The position numbers and the translations under genes were made by a program. Positions 1 through 5,725 of a stretch of DNA of 6,615 bases are shown here, piece by piece. Each line of letters opens with the position of its first letter. The stretch's first letter is position 1. The notes under the pieces are model-generated. The model did no database searches and was not told the origin of the DNA. It was given only the letters and a program-made list of their open reading frames with translations. The stretch is from Thiomargarita sp. (GTDB lineage Bacteria > Pseudomonadota > Gammaproteobacteria > Beggiatoales > Beggiatoaceae): positions 1 to 6,615 of the forward strand of contig DAOVZS010000114.1 of NCBI GenBank assembly GCA_030635005.1. The letters run 5' to 3'.

Positions 1-2
1 GA

Positions 3-596
3 TATCAACCTACCCTTGCCGAAGAAATGGGTAGCTTACAAGAACGTATTACCTCTACCAAAACAGGCTCTATTACCTCCATTCAAGCTGTTTATGTCCC
101 TGCTGATGACTTAACCGATCCCTCACCCGCCACCACATTTGCCCATTTAGATGCCACCGTCGTTTTATCACGCCAAGTCGCAGAATTAGGGATTTATCCC
201 GCTGTTGATCCGCTTGACTCTACCAGCCGTCAACTCGATCCCTTGGTAGTCGGACAAGAACATTATGATGTTGCCCGTGCAGTACAAGGCACTTTGCAAC
301 GTTATAAAGAATTAAAAGACATCATCGCCATTTTGGGTATGGATGAATTGTCTGAAGAAGATAAACTCACCGTCTCCCGTGCACGTAAAATTCAAAAATT
401 CTTATCACAACCCTTCTTTGTTGCCGAAGTCTTTACAGGAACAGCGGGGAAATATGTCTCCCTCAAAGATACGATTAGTGGTTTCAAAGGCATTGTCAAT
501 GGAGAATATGATACGTTACCAGAACAAGCCTTTTACATGGTAGGTTCTATTGAAGAAGCGGTTGAACAAGCCAAACGGCTTGAAAAGGAGCCATAA
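3..596 (+). CDS. atpD: F1 ATP synthase subunit beta, C-terminal part (5' truncated by window)
   Basis: Catalytic beta subunit of the F1 sector of ATP synthase, which makes or hydrolyses ATP at the cytoplasmic face of the inner membrane. The frame is open from base 3 and lacks only upstream sequence outside the window; the first ATG (27) is internal. Visible beta-subunit landmarks are YQPTLAEEMG at the left edge, the ERITSTKTGSITS segment, VYVPADDLTDPSPATTFAHLDA, the LDSTSRQLDP loop, the DELSEEDK motif (the DELSEED element that contacts the gamma shaft) and the C-terminal LPEQAFYMVGSIEEA. The Walker A part lies upstream. The stop is 5 nt before atpC, the standard atp operon arrangement. Identity is certain from the near-invariant motifs; about 198 codons are present of a usual ~460. 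Confidence 0.98.
   Translation, partial: YQPTLAEEMGSLQERITSTKTGSITSIQAVYVPADDLTDPSPATTFAHLDATVVLSRQVAELGIYPAVDPLDSTSRQLDPLVVGQEHYDVARAVQGTLQRYKELKDIIAILGMDELSEEDKLTVSRARKIQKFLSQPFFVAEVFTGTAGKYVSLKDTISGFKGIVNGEYDTLPEQAFYMVGSIEEAVEQAKRLEKEP
585..590 (+). promoter_or_regulatory. Ribosome binding site of atpC
   Basis: AAGGAG inside the last codons of atpD, 11 nt before the ATG at 602. A second in-frame ATG lies at 608. The 602 start gives an M-x-M-T N-terminus like that of other gammaproteobacterial epsilon subunits, so 602 is preferred, although the site could serve either. Confidence 0.7.
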
Positions 597-601
597 AACA
601 G

Positions 602-1027
602 ATGACAATGACCGTTCATGTCGATATTGTCAGTGCAGAAGCAGAAATTTTTTCAGGTTTAGCCGAAATGGTCATTGCACCCGCGGCACATGGAGAAGTG
701 GGTATTTTACCGATGCACGCACCCTATATCACAATGCTTCAAGAAGGTGCGATCAGACTTAAAATTAATGATACGCGTAACGAATCATTTTATATTTCGG
801 GGGGGATGTTAGAAGTCCAACCGCATAAAGTCACCGTATTATCAGATACAGCCTTACGTGCCCATGATATTGATGAGGCAGCTGCACAAGAAGCAAAACA
901 ACGGGCTGAAAAGATCTTGTCTGATAAACAAGCAAATTTTGAATATGCCAAAGCCCAAGCAGAATTAGCAGAAGCCATGTTGCAATTACGTGCGATTGAT
1001 AAGTTACGTAAAATTACAAAACTCTAA
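602..1027 (+). CDS. atpC: F1 ATP synthase subunit epsilon
   Basis: Epsilon subunit of the F1 central stalk. It couples gamma to the c-ring and can inhibit ATP hydrolysis through its C-terminal helices. At 141 residues it has the family's usual length. The N-terminal beta-sandwich (about residues 1-87) shows VDIVSAEAEIFSG, GEVGILPMHAPYITML and the GGMLEVQPHKVTVLSDTA stretch. The C-terminal helical hairpin (about 92-141) is Ala/Glu/Lys-rich and ends in QLRAIDKLRK, as in enterobacterial epsilon. It is the last gene of the atp operon, with a 5-nt gap from atpD and a hairpin 21 nt after its stop. I see no unusual features. Confidence 0.97.
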   Translation: MTMTVHVDIVSAEAEIFSGLAEMVIAPAAHGEVGILPMHAPYITMLQEGAIRLKINDTRNESFYISGGMLEVQPHKVTVLSDTALRAHDIDEAAAQEAKQRAEKILSDKQANFEYAKAQAELAEAMLQLRAIDKLRKITKL

Positions 1028-1048
1028 TTATTAGTGCTACTCTTCAAA

Positions 1049-1091
1049 ACAACGAATAAAGCCATCCTCAATAGCCGGGTTTATTCGTTGT
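1049..1091. terminator. Perfect 12-bp hairpin, probable bidirectional terminator after atpC
   Basis: Arms 1049-1060 (acaacgaataaa) and 1080-1091 are perfectly complementary over 12 bp, with a 19-nt loop. On the plus strand the stem is followed by CTTTT; on the minus strand it is followed by a short T run (GTTTTG when read from the arm). It lies 21 nt after the atpC stop and 8 nt past the minus-strand stop of the SPFH-tail remnant (1100-1102), so it fits a shared terminator between convergent genes. The U tracts are short and the loop is long, so termination efficiency is uncertain. Confidence 0.75.
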
Positions 1092-1099
1092 CTTTTCAA

Positions 1100-1168
1100 T
1101 TAGGATTGATTTCCCTCAAATGCCCTTTTTTCTAACTTTTCCATAATCCCAATCGTAGCAAAATCCCT
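1100..1168 (-). pseudogene. Remnant of the C-terminus of a second SPFH-like gene
   Basis: Read on the minus strand, this stretch encodes RDFATIGIMEKLEKRAFEGN followed by two more residues and a TAA stop (1100-1102). It matches the C-terminus of the intact SPFH protein to its right: FATIGIMEKLEKRA against FASFGVMEQLEKKA, residues 561-574, with 9 of 14 identical and most others conservative. The DNA is also similar (33 of 48 aligned bases by hand, 1121-1168 against 1521-1568). The open frame extends upstream only to near 1182, where the inverted-repeat element begins, and there is no start or SPFH domain. I read it as the tail of a tandem paralogue whose body was lost. Chance resemblance of low-complexity Lys/Glu sequence is the alternative, but the shared stop-proximal position and DNA similarity argue against it. 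Confidence 0.7.
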
Positions 1169-1182
1169 GTTATTATTTACTC

Positions 1183-1196
1183 ACTGATGTTACGCA
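1183..1196 (+). repeat. Left terminal inverted repeat
   Basis: Sequence actgatgttacgca, the exact reverse complement of 1490-1503. The flank beyond the repeat shows no further pairing. It abuts the open end of the SPFH-tail remnant. Confidence 0.85.
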
Positions 1197-1217
1197 TTCT
1201 ATTTCTAAACAGCATCG

Positions 1218-1228
1218 TTCCATTTTTT
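1218..1228 (+). repeat. Left subterminal inverted repeat with adjacent GC hairpin
   Basis: Sequence ttccatttttt, the exact reverse complement of 1473-1483. It sits 21 nt inside the left terminal repeat, against 6 nt on the right, so the left arm carries about 15 extra bases. A small GC hairpin (gggc-gat-gccc, 1233-1243) follows, as a GC hairpin also does on the right arm. Confidence 0.7.
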
Positions 1229-1319
1229 TTGCGGGCGATGCCCCTGGCTATATTATTAAGCCTCACCCTTGATCTTCATGCGTGCTTTGTATGTTACATC
1301 TTGTTGTGCCAGCGGTTGC

Positions 1320-1384
1320 GACCTGGCAGGTTTTGGTGTGAATGTGCCTGTGAATATGCCTGTGACTCTAAAACCTGCAAGGTC
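1320..1384. repeat. Central palindrome inside the MITE-like element
   Basis: Arms gacctggcaggtttt (1320-1334) and aaaacctgcaaggtc (1370-1384) are complementary in 14 of 15 positions, enclosing a 35-nt loop. The loop contains two near-identical 12-nt units (tgtgaatgtgcc at 1337-1348, tgtgaatatgcc at 1349-1360) and the start of a third. The form resembles dispersed REP-like palindromes. It has no T run appropriate for a terminator on the plus strand beyond a weak TTGTTTT. Confidence 0.65.
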
Positions 1385-1389
1385 TTGTT

Positions 1390-1449
1390 TTGACCTTGAC
1401 TTTGACTGTGTTTGTGCCTGAGTTTCTGACTGTGCCTGTAGCTTGTGCC
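1390..1449. repeat. Degenerate hexanucleotide tandem repeat
   Basis: Ten consecutive 6-nt units can be read in one phase: ttgacc, ttgact, ttgact, gtgttt, gtgcct, gagttt, ctgact, gtgcct, gtagct, tgtgcc. Most have the shape NTGNCT or a one- or two-base variant. The period-6 register explains the repetitive short open frames on both strands here (for example Gln/Ser/Thr-rich on the minus strand), which are therefore not called as genes. Confidence 0.55.
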
Positions 1450-1452
1450 TTC

Positions 1453-1483
1453 GCCCCAACGGAACGGGGGCTAAAAAATGGAA
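1453..1483 (-). repeat. Right subterminal inverted repeat with adjacent GC hairpin
   Basis: The 11 nt at 1473-1483 (aaaaaatggaa) pair exactly with 1218-1228. Immediately inside is a GC hairpin with a gcccc stem (1453-1457) pairing with ggggc (1467-1471) around a 9-nt loop. Together they mirror the organisation of the left end. Confidence 0.65.
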
Positions 1484-1489
1484 ACAAAG

Positions 1490-1503
1490 TGCGTAACATC
1501 AGT
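1490..1503 (-). repeat. Right terminal inverted repeat
   Basis: Sequence tgcgtaacatcagt, the exact reverse complement of 1183-1196. It ends 2 nt before the complement of the SPFH stop codon (1506-1508), so the element begins directly downstream of the intact SPFH gene. Confidence 0.85.
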
Positions 1504-1505
1504 TA

Positions 1506-3242
1506 TTACTTATTTCCAAGTGCTTTTTTTTCTAATTGTTCCATCACCCCAAAACTGGCAAAACTGGATAATACATCTAGATTGCTTTGTAATTTATAAT
1601 CTGGCGTACCCGACATGATGACATTATGTGGCATAGTCACTTGCATTCCCATCAAATTGGGATAAATAATGGCAGCGATTTCTTTTTTCAGTTCTGCAAA
1701 ATAGAGCGCAGGTATGCGTGCTTCATAACGGGCTTCAAGGATGTCAGCTTCTGCCTGTCCTTTTTCTCGCATGACTTGTGCTTCAAATTTCACCGCTTCT
1801 AAATTGGCTTTTTGAATATTTAACTTGCTGTGTGCAATATGGGTTTTTTCCTCTTGTTTCGATTTAATGGTGGCTAATTCAAGTGCTAATTGTTCTTCAA
1901 TTTTGGCACGTTTAATTTTATTGTCTTCTTGTACAATGGCAAGTTCTCTTGCTTTATGCGTCAATTGAATGTTTTGTTCAGCCTGTGCGATCAGTAATTC
2001 TTCCTTTTTCTTAGCTTGAACAATGGCTAATTCGATGGCTAACTTTTCATCATTTTTAGATTTTGCAATCATAACAGCAATCGCCAATTCTTCCTGCTCG
2101 CGCATTTTTTTTATATTGAGTTGGGCTTGAACAATTTCTAATTGTTTTTGAGTTAAGGCTAACTCCTCTGACTTTTTAGCTAATTTCAATTTCTCTTCAT
2201 ATTCATGAACAGCCAATTGTTTTTCTTTTACAGCAGTTTGAATATTCTTATCTTTTGCAATTTCGGCTGTCTGAATATGTCTCTCCCTTTCAATTTGAGC
2301 CGTTTGAATTTGTCTTTGATATTGAACCAAGGCTAATTCATCCATTTTATCACTGGCAACACGATCAAAACGTTTTTTAGCAGCCAATAATTGTTCTAAT
2401 TCTTCTTCAGGAATGGGCACACCTAAAGTCACTTGTATGACATCAATCCCATATTCCACCAAAGATTTTTTCTCTAAACGTGCAATATTGCCATCTGCTT
2501 GCATGATAGGAATCGTTTTCCATATTTTCAAATGACCTGTTTTTTGTTGTGAACCTGGTAACATGATAGATTCTAATTGTCTTGTCTTCACCTCTTCTAA
2601 TTTACGTTCCGTTTTATAAATACCATTTTGAAGTTGATCTTCTAAAGAAACTCTAAATTGATTTAAACCACCTTGAATAAATTCTTCTCCTGTATATTGC
2701 GTGGCTGTCATGACCATAATATCACGAGATAAGGGTATTAATAACGCATCCACCAATTTTTCAGGTGTGGTAAAATCTCGATGAATTCTTTCTAAACGTC
2801 CAGCTGTTGTGGGGAGTTTATAACGAAAAGTGGCTGGAATAGTTGCGGTGTAATTATCTGCAAAACGAAGTGTAATTTGACTTTTATGACGGCGAATTTG
2901 TTTACCCGCAAATCCTGTCCCAAAATCAACGATCCAGACTTGCTTATAACGCGTCACCCTTGCAAAAGGTACTTTTAAATGAATACCGGGTTTTTGATGT
3001 ACTTCAAGTTTACCTGTAATTATATTATCATACAAATCAATAAAACCTGAATCCGTCTTAAAATAACTGATAGAAATCAGATATATTAAGAGCCCTAAAA
3101 AAAAGAATAACCAGATTTTAGGGGTAGGATGAGTTACTTTTTGACTCATTTTCCGTAAATCTTGATACAGCATTTTTGGTACACTGTCATGATACTTGGC
3201 AGCATCCATCTTTTGAGGAATAATTTCTTCGTGAAATGACAT
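1506..3242 (-). CDS. Membrane-anchored SPFH/Band 7 protein with long hendecad coiled coil
   Basis: 578-residue protein with stomatin/flotillin-like architecture. Residues 1-42 are polar and probably cytoplasmic. One hydrophobic segment (about 43-61, IWLFFFLGLLIYLISISYF) can anchor it. Residues 66-285 fit an SPFH (Band 7) domain: GKLEVHQKPGIHLKVPF, FGTGFAGKQ, then the alternating strands and helices up to GIDVIQVTLGVPIPEEE. Residues ~290-495 are charged helix that can be written as 16 consecutive 11-residue units from 311 (QIQTAQIERER, HIQTAEIAKDK, NIQTAVKEKQL and so on to 486). A helical tail with REKGQAEADILEARYEARIPAL (491-512) resembles the flotillin-type end. Such proteins oligomerise into membrane scaffolds; the specific role here is unknown. 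It is monocistronic in this window. No Shine-Dalgarno is evident; M12, M24 and M32 are alternative starts that keep the membrane segment. Confidence 0.85.
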   Translation of the reverse strand: MSFHEEIIPQKMDAAKYHDSVPKMLYQDLRKMSQKVTHPTPKIWLFFFLGLLIYLISISYFKTDSGFIDLYDNIITGKLEVHQKPGIHLKVPFARVTRYKQVWIVDFGTGFAGKQIRRHKSQITLRFADNYTATIPATFRYKLPTTAGRLERIHRDFTTPEKLVDALLIPLSRDIMVMTATQYTGEEFIQGGLNQFRVSLEDQLQNGIYKTERKLEEVKTRQLESIMLPGSQQKTGHLKIWKTIPIMQADGNIARLEKKSLVEYGIDVIQVTLGVPIPEEELEQLLAAKKRFDRVASDKMDELALVQYQRQIQTAQIERERHIQTAEIAKDKNIQTAVKEKQLAVHEYEEKLKLAKKSEELALTQKQLEIVQAQLNIKKMREQEELAIAVMIAKSKNDEKLAIELAIVQAKKKEELLIAQAEQNIQLTHKARELAIVQEDNKIKRAKIEEQLALELATIKSKQEEKTHIAHSKLNIQKANLEAVKFEAQVMREKGQAEADILEARYEARIPALYFAELKKEIAAIIYPNLMGMQVTMPHNVIMSGTPDYKLQSNLDVLSSFASFGVMEQLEKKALGNK

Positions 3243-3293
3243 AGTGTTATCAATTATCTAGTTGTGTCGGAGAACAAATTTTTTAATGATGTT

Positions 3294-3322
3294 ATTTTAA
3301 AGAATTATTCAATCATTTACAA
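3294..3322 (-). promoter_or_regulatory. Candidate sigma-70 promoter for the SPFH gene
   Basis: On the minus strand, TTGTAA (3322-3317) and TAAAAT (3299-3294) are separated by exactly 17 nt, matching the -35 and -10 consensus in 4 of 6 and 5 of 6 positions. Transcription would start near 3287, giving a leader of about 45 nt before the ATG at 3242. It lies in the 86-bp divergent gap, so the -35 box is only 7 nt from the waaC start codon and the two transcription units could interfere. Confidence 0.55.
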
Positions 3323-3328
3323 GTACTC

Positions 3329-4330
3329 ATGCATATATTAATCATTAAAACATCCTCATTAGGGGATGTGATTCATACACTACCCGCACTCACGGATGCC
3401 TACACACAAAACCCTGACTTACAGTGTGATTGGCTTGTTGAAGAGGCGTTTGCAGAAATACCTACTTGGCATACTGCGGTAACACGTGTTATCCCAGTTG
3501 CCTTACGACGATGGCGTAAAGATGTCTGGCATACTTGGAAAAGTGGCCTCTGGAATACATTTCTTCAGGATTTGACACAACAACATTATGATAAAGTGAT
3601 TGATGCCCAAGGATTAATCAAAAGTGCTTTTTTAACTTATAAAGCACGGGGGCTTCGGTGTGGATTAGATCGTCATTCAGCACGTGAATCTTTAGCATCT
3701 TTAGCCTATCAACACAGTTACCCTGTCCCCAAAAAACAACATGCGGTGACACGTACAAGACAGTTATTTGCGCATATATTAGCGTATCCAGCACCCGATA
3801 CACCGCCAGATTATGGGATTGCACAGCATTTCTCCCCTCAAATTGTTCCCCCTAATGTGATATTCTTACATGGCACGACTTGGATCACCAAACATTGGCC
3901 GACTCAGTATTGGATAGAGTTAGCACAATGCGTGATATCTGCTGGATTAACAGTCTATTTACCTTGGGGAAATCCTCAAGAATATGCGCGTGCACGCAAA
4001 ATTGCCGACACGCATCCCAATATTCATCTAATACCCAAAAGTAATTTGCAGGGCATTGCAACTGTATTATCACAATCTACAGCTGTTGTTGGGGTAGATA
4101 CGGGATTAGCACATCTTGCAGCGGCATTATCTGTACCATCGGTGACTTTATATGGGGCAACACAACCTGCTTGGACAGGCACTTATGGACAACAACAAAC
4201 ACATTTATTAGCTGATTTTCATTGTGCGCCTTGTTTAAGTAAACGGTGTCATTTGCCCAATAAGGCAATGACATGTTATGAGGATTTATCGGTAGAAAAA
4301 GTGTGGTTAGCATTACAAACATTATTATAA
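3329..4330 (+). CDS. waaC: Lipopolysaccharide heptosyltransferase I (GT9 family)
   Basis: Transfers the first L-glycero-D-manno-heptose from ADP-heptose to Kdo of lipid A-Kdo2 on the cytoplasmic face of the inner membrane, building the LPS inner core. It has 333 residues, near the usual ~320-330. The N-terminus IKTSSLGDVIHTLPALTDA (6-24) is the WaaC signature, with Asp13 at the proposed catalytic position. FLHGTTWITKHWP (179-191) carries the conserved Lys188. VGVDTGLAHLAAAL (254-267) is the GT9 ADP-heptose-binding motif. A C-terminal Cys cluster (C299, C302, C307, C316) is seen in some GT9 enzymes. The start gives the canonical MxxLIxKTSSxGD N-terminus, although no Shine-Dalgarno is apparent. 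It is the first gene of a co-directional cluster with moxR 21 nt downstream. WaaF is less likely given the TSSLGDVIHTLP and TKHWP motifs. Confidence 0.93.
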   Translation: MHILIIKTSSLGDVIHTLPALTDAYTQNPDLQCDWLVEEAFAEIPTWHTAVTRVIPVALRRWRKDVWHTWKSGLWNTFLQDLTQQHYDKVIDAQGLIKSAFLTYKARGLRCGLDRHSARESLASLAYQHSYPVPKKQHAVTRTRQLFAHILAYPAPDTPPDYGIAQHFSPQIVPPNVIFLHGTTWITKHWPTQYWIELAQCVISAGLTVYLPWGNPQEYARARKIADTHPNIHLIPKSNLQGIATVLSQSTAVVGVDTGLAHLAAALSVPSVTLYGATQPAWTGTYGQQQTHLLADFHCAPCLSKRCHLPNKAMTCYEDLSVEKVWLALQTLL

Positions 4331-4351
4331 AAATAAACAAACAGACGCATT

Positions 4352-5284
4352 ATGCATACAAATATTACAATATATCAAAATATTGTTGCTAATATTGAAA
4401 AAGTGATTACAGGTCAACGTCAGACAATTAGAAAAATATTAGCAGCCTTTATTAGTGGGGGACATGTGTTATTGGAAGATTTACCCGGAACAGGTAAAAC
4501 AACATTAGCAAAAACATTAGCACAGACGATTCAAATGGCATTTCAGCGTATTCAATTTACGCCTGATTTGTTACCTTCTGATATTATAGGGGTATCCATT
4601 TTTGAACAACAGGATCATTCTTTTCGTCTTCATAAAGGACCTATATTTACAGAACTCTTATTAGTCGATGAAATTAATCGCGCCTCTCCGCGTGCACAAT
4701 CCGCACTGTTAGAAGCTATGGGCGAAAAACAAGTGACTATTGATGGAGTGAGATATCCCTTAAGCGAATTGTTTTTTGTCATTGCCACACAAAATCCAAT
4801 AGAATTCCATGGGACATATCCATTACCAGAAGCCCAAATGGATCGTTTTGCCATGCGTTTAAGTTTAGGATATGTCAAAGCAGAAGAGGAAGTCACTATT
4901 CTTAACATGCAACAACAAAACATAGAGATTATCACCGCCAGTGTGATGCGAGAGGATATACAACAATTGAGAGAAGCGGCTCAGGCGATTTCAATCAGTG
5001 ATGAGTTGAAACGTCATATTGTGGATTTAGTCAGAGCGACACGCACCATACCGGGCGTACAAATGGGCGCAAGTCCTCGCGCTGCTTTAACACTGATGAA
5101 AGCAGCACAAGTATTAGCTTTATTTGATGATCTGCCTATGGTAACCCCTGCACATATCCGAGATGAACTGGCTATTCCTGTGATAGCACATCGTTTAAAG
5201 CTTGATTCACAAGCACGGTTTGGTGGATCAGACAGTGAAAAAGTGGTGAAAGAGATTTTAAAACGTATTGATTCACCAATTTAA
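4352..5284 (+). CDS. MoxR-family AAA+ ATPase
   Basis: AAA+ ATPase of the MoxR family, thought to act as a chaperone in maturing or activating protein complexes, usually together with VWA or DUF58 partners. It has 310 residues, typical of the family. Walker A is PGTGKTT (45-51). Walker B is LLLVDEINRA (102-111, with D106 and E107). Sensor 1 is IATQNPIE (144-151, N148). The PLPEAQMDRF block (157-166) contains the probable arginine finger R165, and GASPRA (239-244) is sensor 2 with R243. A C-terminal helical lid domain (about 200-305) completes it. All catalytic residues are intact. The gap from waaC is 21 nt without a clear ribosome binding site, so translation may be coupled. No DUF58 or VWA gene follows it within this window; the next gene is Uma2. 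Confidence 0.92.
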   Translation: MHTNITIYQNIVANIEKVITGQRQTIRKILAAFISGGHVLLEDLPGTGKTTLAKTLAQTIQMAFQRIQFTPDLLPSDIIGVSIFEQQDHSFRLHKGPIFTELLLVDEINRASPRAQSALLEAMGEKQVTIDGVRYPLSELFFVIATQNPIEFHGTYPLPEAQMDRFAMRLSLGYVKAEEEVTILNMQQQNIEIITASVMREDIQQLREAAQAISISDELKRHIVDLVRATRTIPGVQMGASPRAALTLMKAAQVLALFDDLPMVTPAHIRDELAIPVIAHRLKLDSQARFGGSDSEKVVKEILKRIDSPI

Positions 5285-5289
5285 AGGAG
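5284..5289 (+). promoter_or_regulatory. Strong ribosome binding site of the Uma2 gene
   Basis: AAGGAG overlaps the last base of moxR and lies 10 nt before the ATG at 5300. An in-frame stop at 5294-5296 rules out any longer start. With the atpC site it is one of the two clearest Shine-Dalgarno sequences in the window, and it contrasts with the unmarked starts of waaC, moxR and uppP. Confidence 0.75.
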
Positions 5290-5299
5290 AAATTAAGGT

Positions 5300-5725
5300 A
5301 TGTTACCTTCTTATAATTATGCTTATGCCAAAGCAAGAGTGATTGGCGCTTTATTAAAACTTGAAAATTGTTCTGTTTTTGCTGAAATGAGTTTGACGTT
5401 AAATAGTCGCGTGTATACCCCTGATGTTTGTGTGTATGCTAAACGTGATGTAGATTTATCTTTATCTGAACCCATAGAAATCAATGATATGCCTATGTTA
5501 GTGGTTGAAGTATTATCACATACTGTGACGCTACAAGAGATATTAGATAAATTTGACATATATTTTGATTCACTTGTGAAATCGTGTTGGTTAGTGGTGC
5601 CTGTGGCAGGAACGGTCATTGTGTATGCATCTCCTGAACAATCCCAACGATTTCGTACGGGGGATATTGTGGATGAGCAATTAAATCTGACATTGCCTTT
5701 ATTAGAAATTTTTGATGACGATTAA
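5300..5725 (+). CDS. Short Uma2-family (DUF820) putative nuclease
   Basis: 141-residue protein resembling Uma2/DUF820, a family with the PD-(D/E)xK restriction-endonuclease fold whose biological role is largely unknown. YTPDVCVY (39-46) gives the first acidic residue D42. PMLVVEVLSHT (65-75) gives E70, and ILDKFDIY (81-88) gives a conserved-position Lys84. KSCWLVVP (94-101) is the strand usually written as xxYWLVDP, here with Val-Pro replacing Asp-Pro. Typical Uma2 proteins are ~180-200 residues with an N-terminal Tyr/Glu-rich 'ELIDGE' segment. That part is absent here and cannot be restored because of the stop at 5294, so this looks like a short subfamily rather than a recent truncation. It sits between moxR (15 nt) and uppP (3 nt). 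Membership is likely; enzymatic activity is not shown. Confidence 0.75.
   Translation: MLPSYNYAYAKARVIGALLKLENCSVFAEMSLTLNSRVYTPDVCVYAKRDVDLSLSEPIEINDMPMLVVEVLSHTVTLQEILDKFDIYFDSLVKSCWLVVPVAGTVIVYASPEQSQRFRTGDIVDEQLNLTLPLLEIFDDD

Larger units (their letters stand above)
1183..1503. mobile_element. MITE-like element with 14-bp terminal inverted repeats
   Basis: A 321-bp non-coding segment is bounded by perfect inverted repeats: actgatgttacgca at 1183-1196 and its reverse complement at 1490-1503. A second exact 11-bp inverted pair (ttccatttttt, 1218-1228 and 1473-1483) is nested inside, followed on each side by a GC hairpin (1233-1243 and 1453-1471). A palindrome and short tandem repeats occupy the centre. 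No transposase is present: the open frames inside are short and low-complexity. This concentric structure fits a non-autonomous element (MITE) or the two ends of a deleted insertion sequence. No clean target duplication is visible; the best candidate is tattattta (1171-1179) against tattactta (1504-1512), 8 of 9 and offset by 3 nt from the left end. The right end lies 2 nt from the SPFH stop codon. Confidence 0.65.

Noticed and set aside
1187..1393. Plus-strand open frame of 68 codons with a hydrophobic start and Cys-rich end
   Set aside because: It starts inside the left terminal inverted repeat, has no ribosome binding site and runs through the palindrome and tandem repeats. Best explained as a chance frame in repeat DNA.
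1256..1459. Minus-strand open frame rich in Gln, Ser and Thr
   Set aside because: The composition is produced by the period-6 DNA repeat. There is no ribosome binding site and no recognisable domain.
1453..1478. GC hairpin followed by an A run, considered as a terminator
   Set aside because: On neither strand is the stem followed by a T run. It mirrors the left-end hairpin and is better read as part of the repeat element.
1183..1503. CRISPR array
   Set aside because: The repeats are inverted or only 6-12 nt long in direct tandem. There is no regular repeat-spacer pattern and no cas gene.
3262..3290. TTGTGT-17 nt-AATGAT as a waaC promoter
   Set aside because: Only 3 of 6 and 4 of 6 consensus matches in very AT-rich DNA; too weak to list as a feature.
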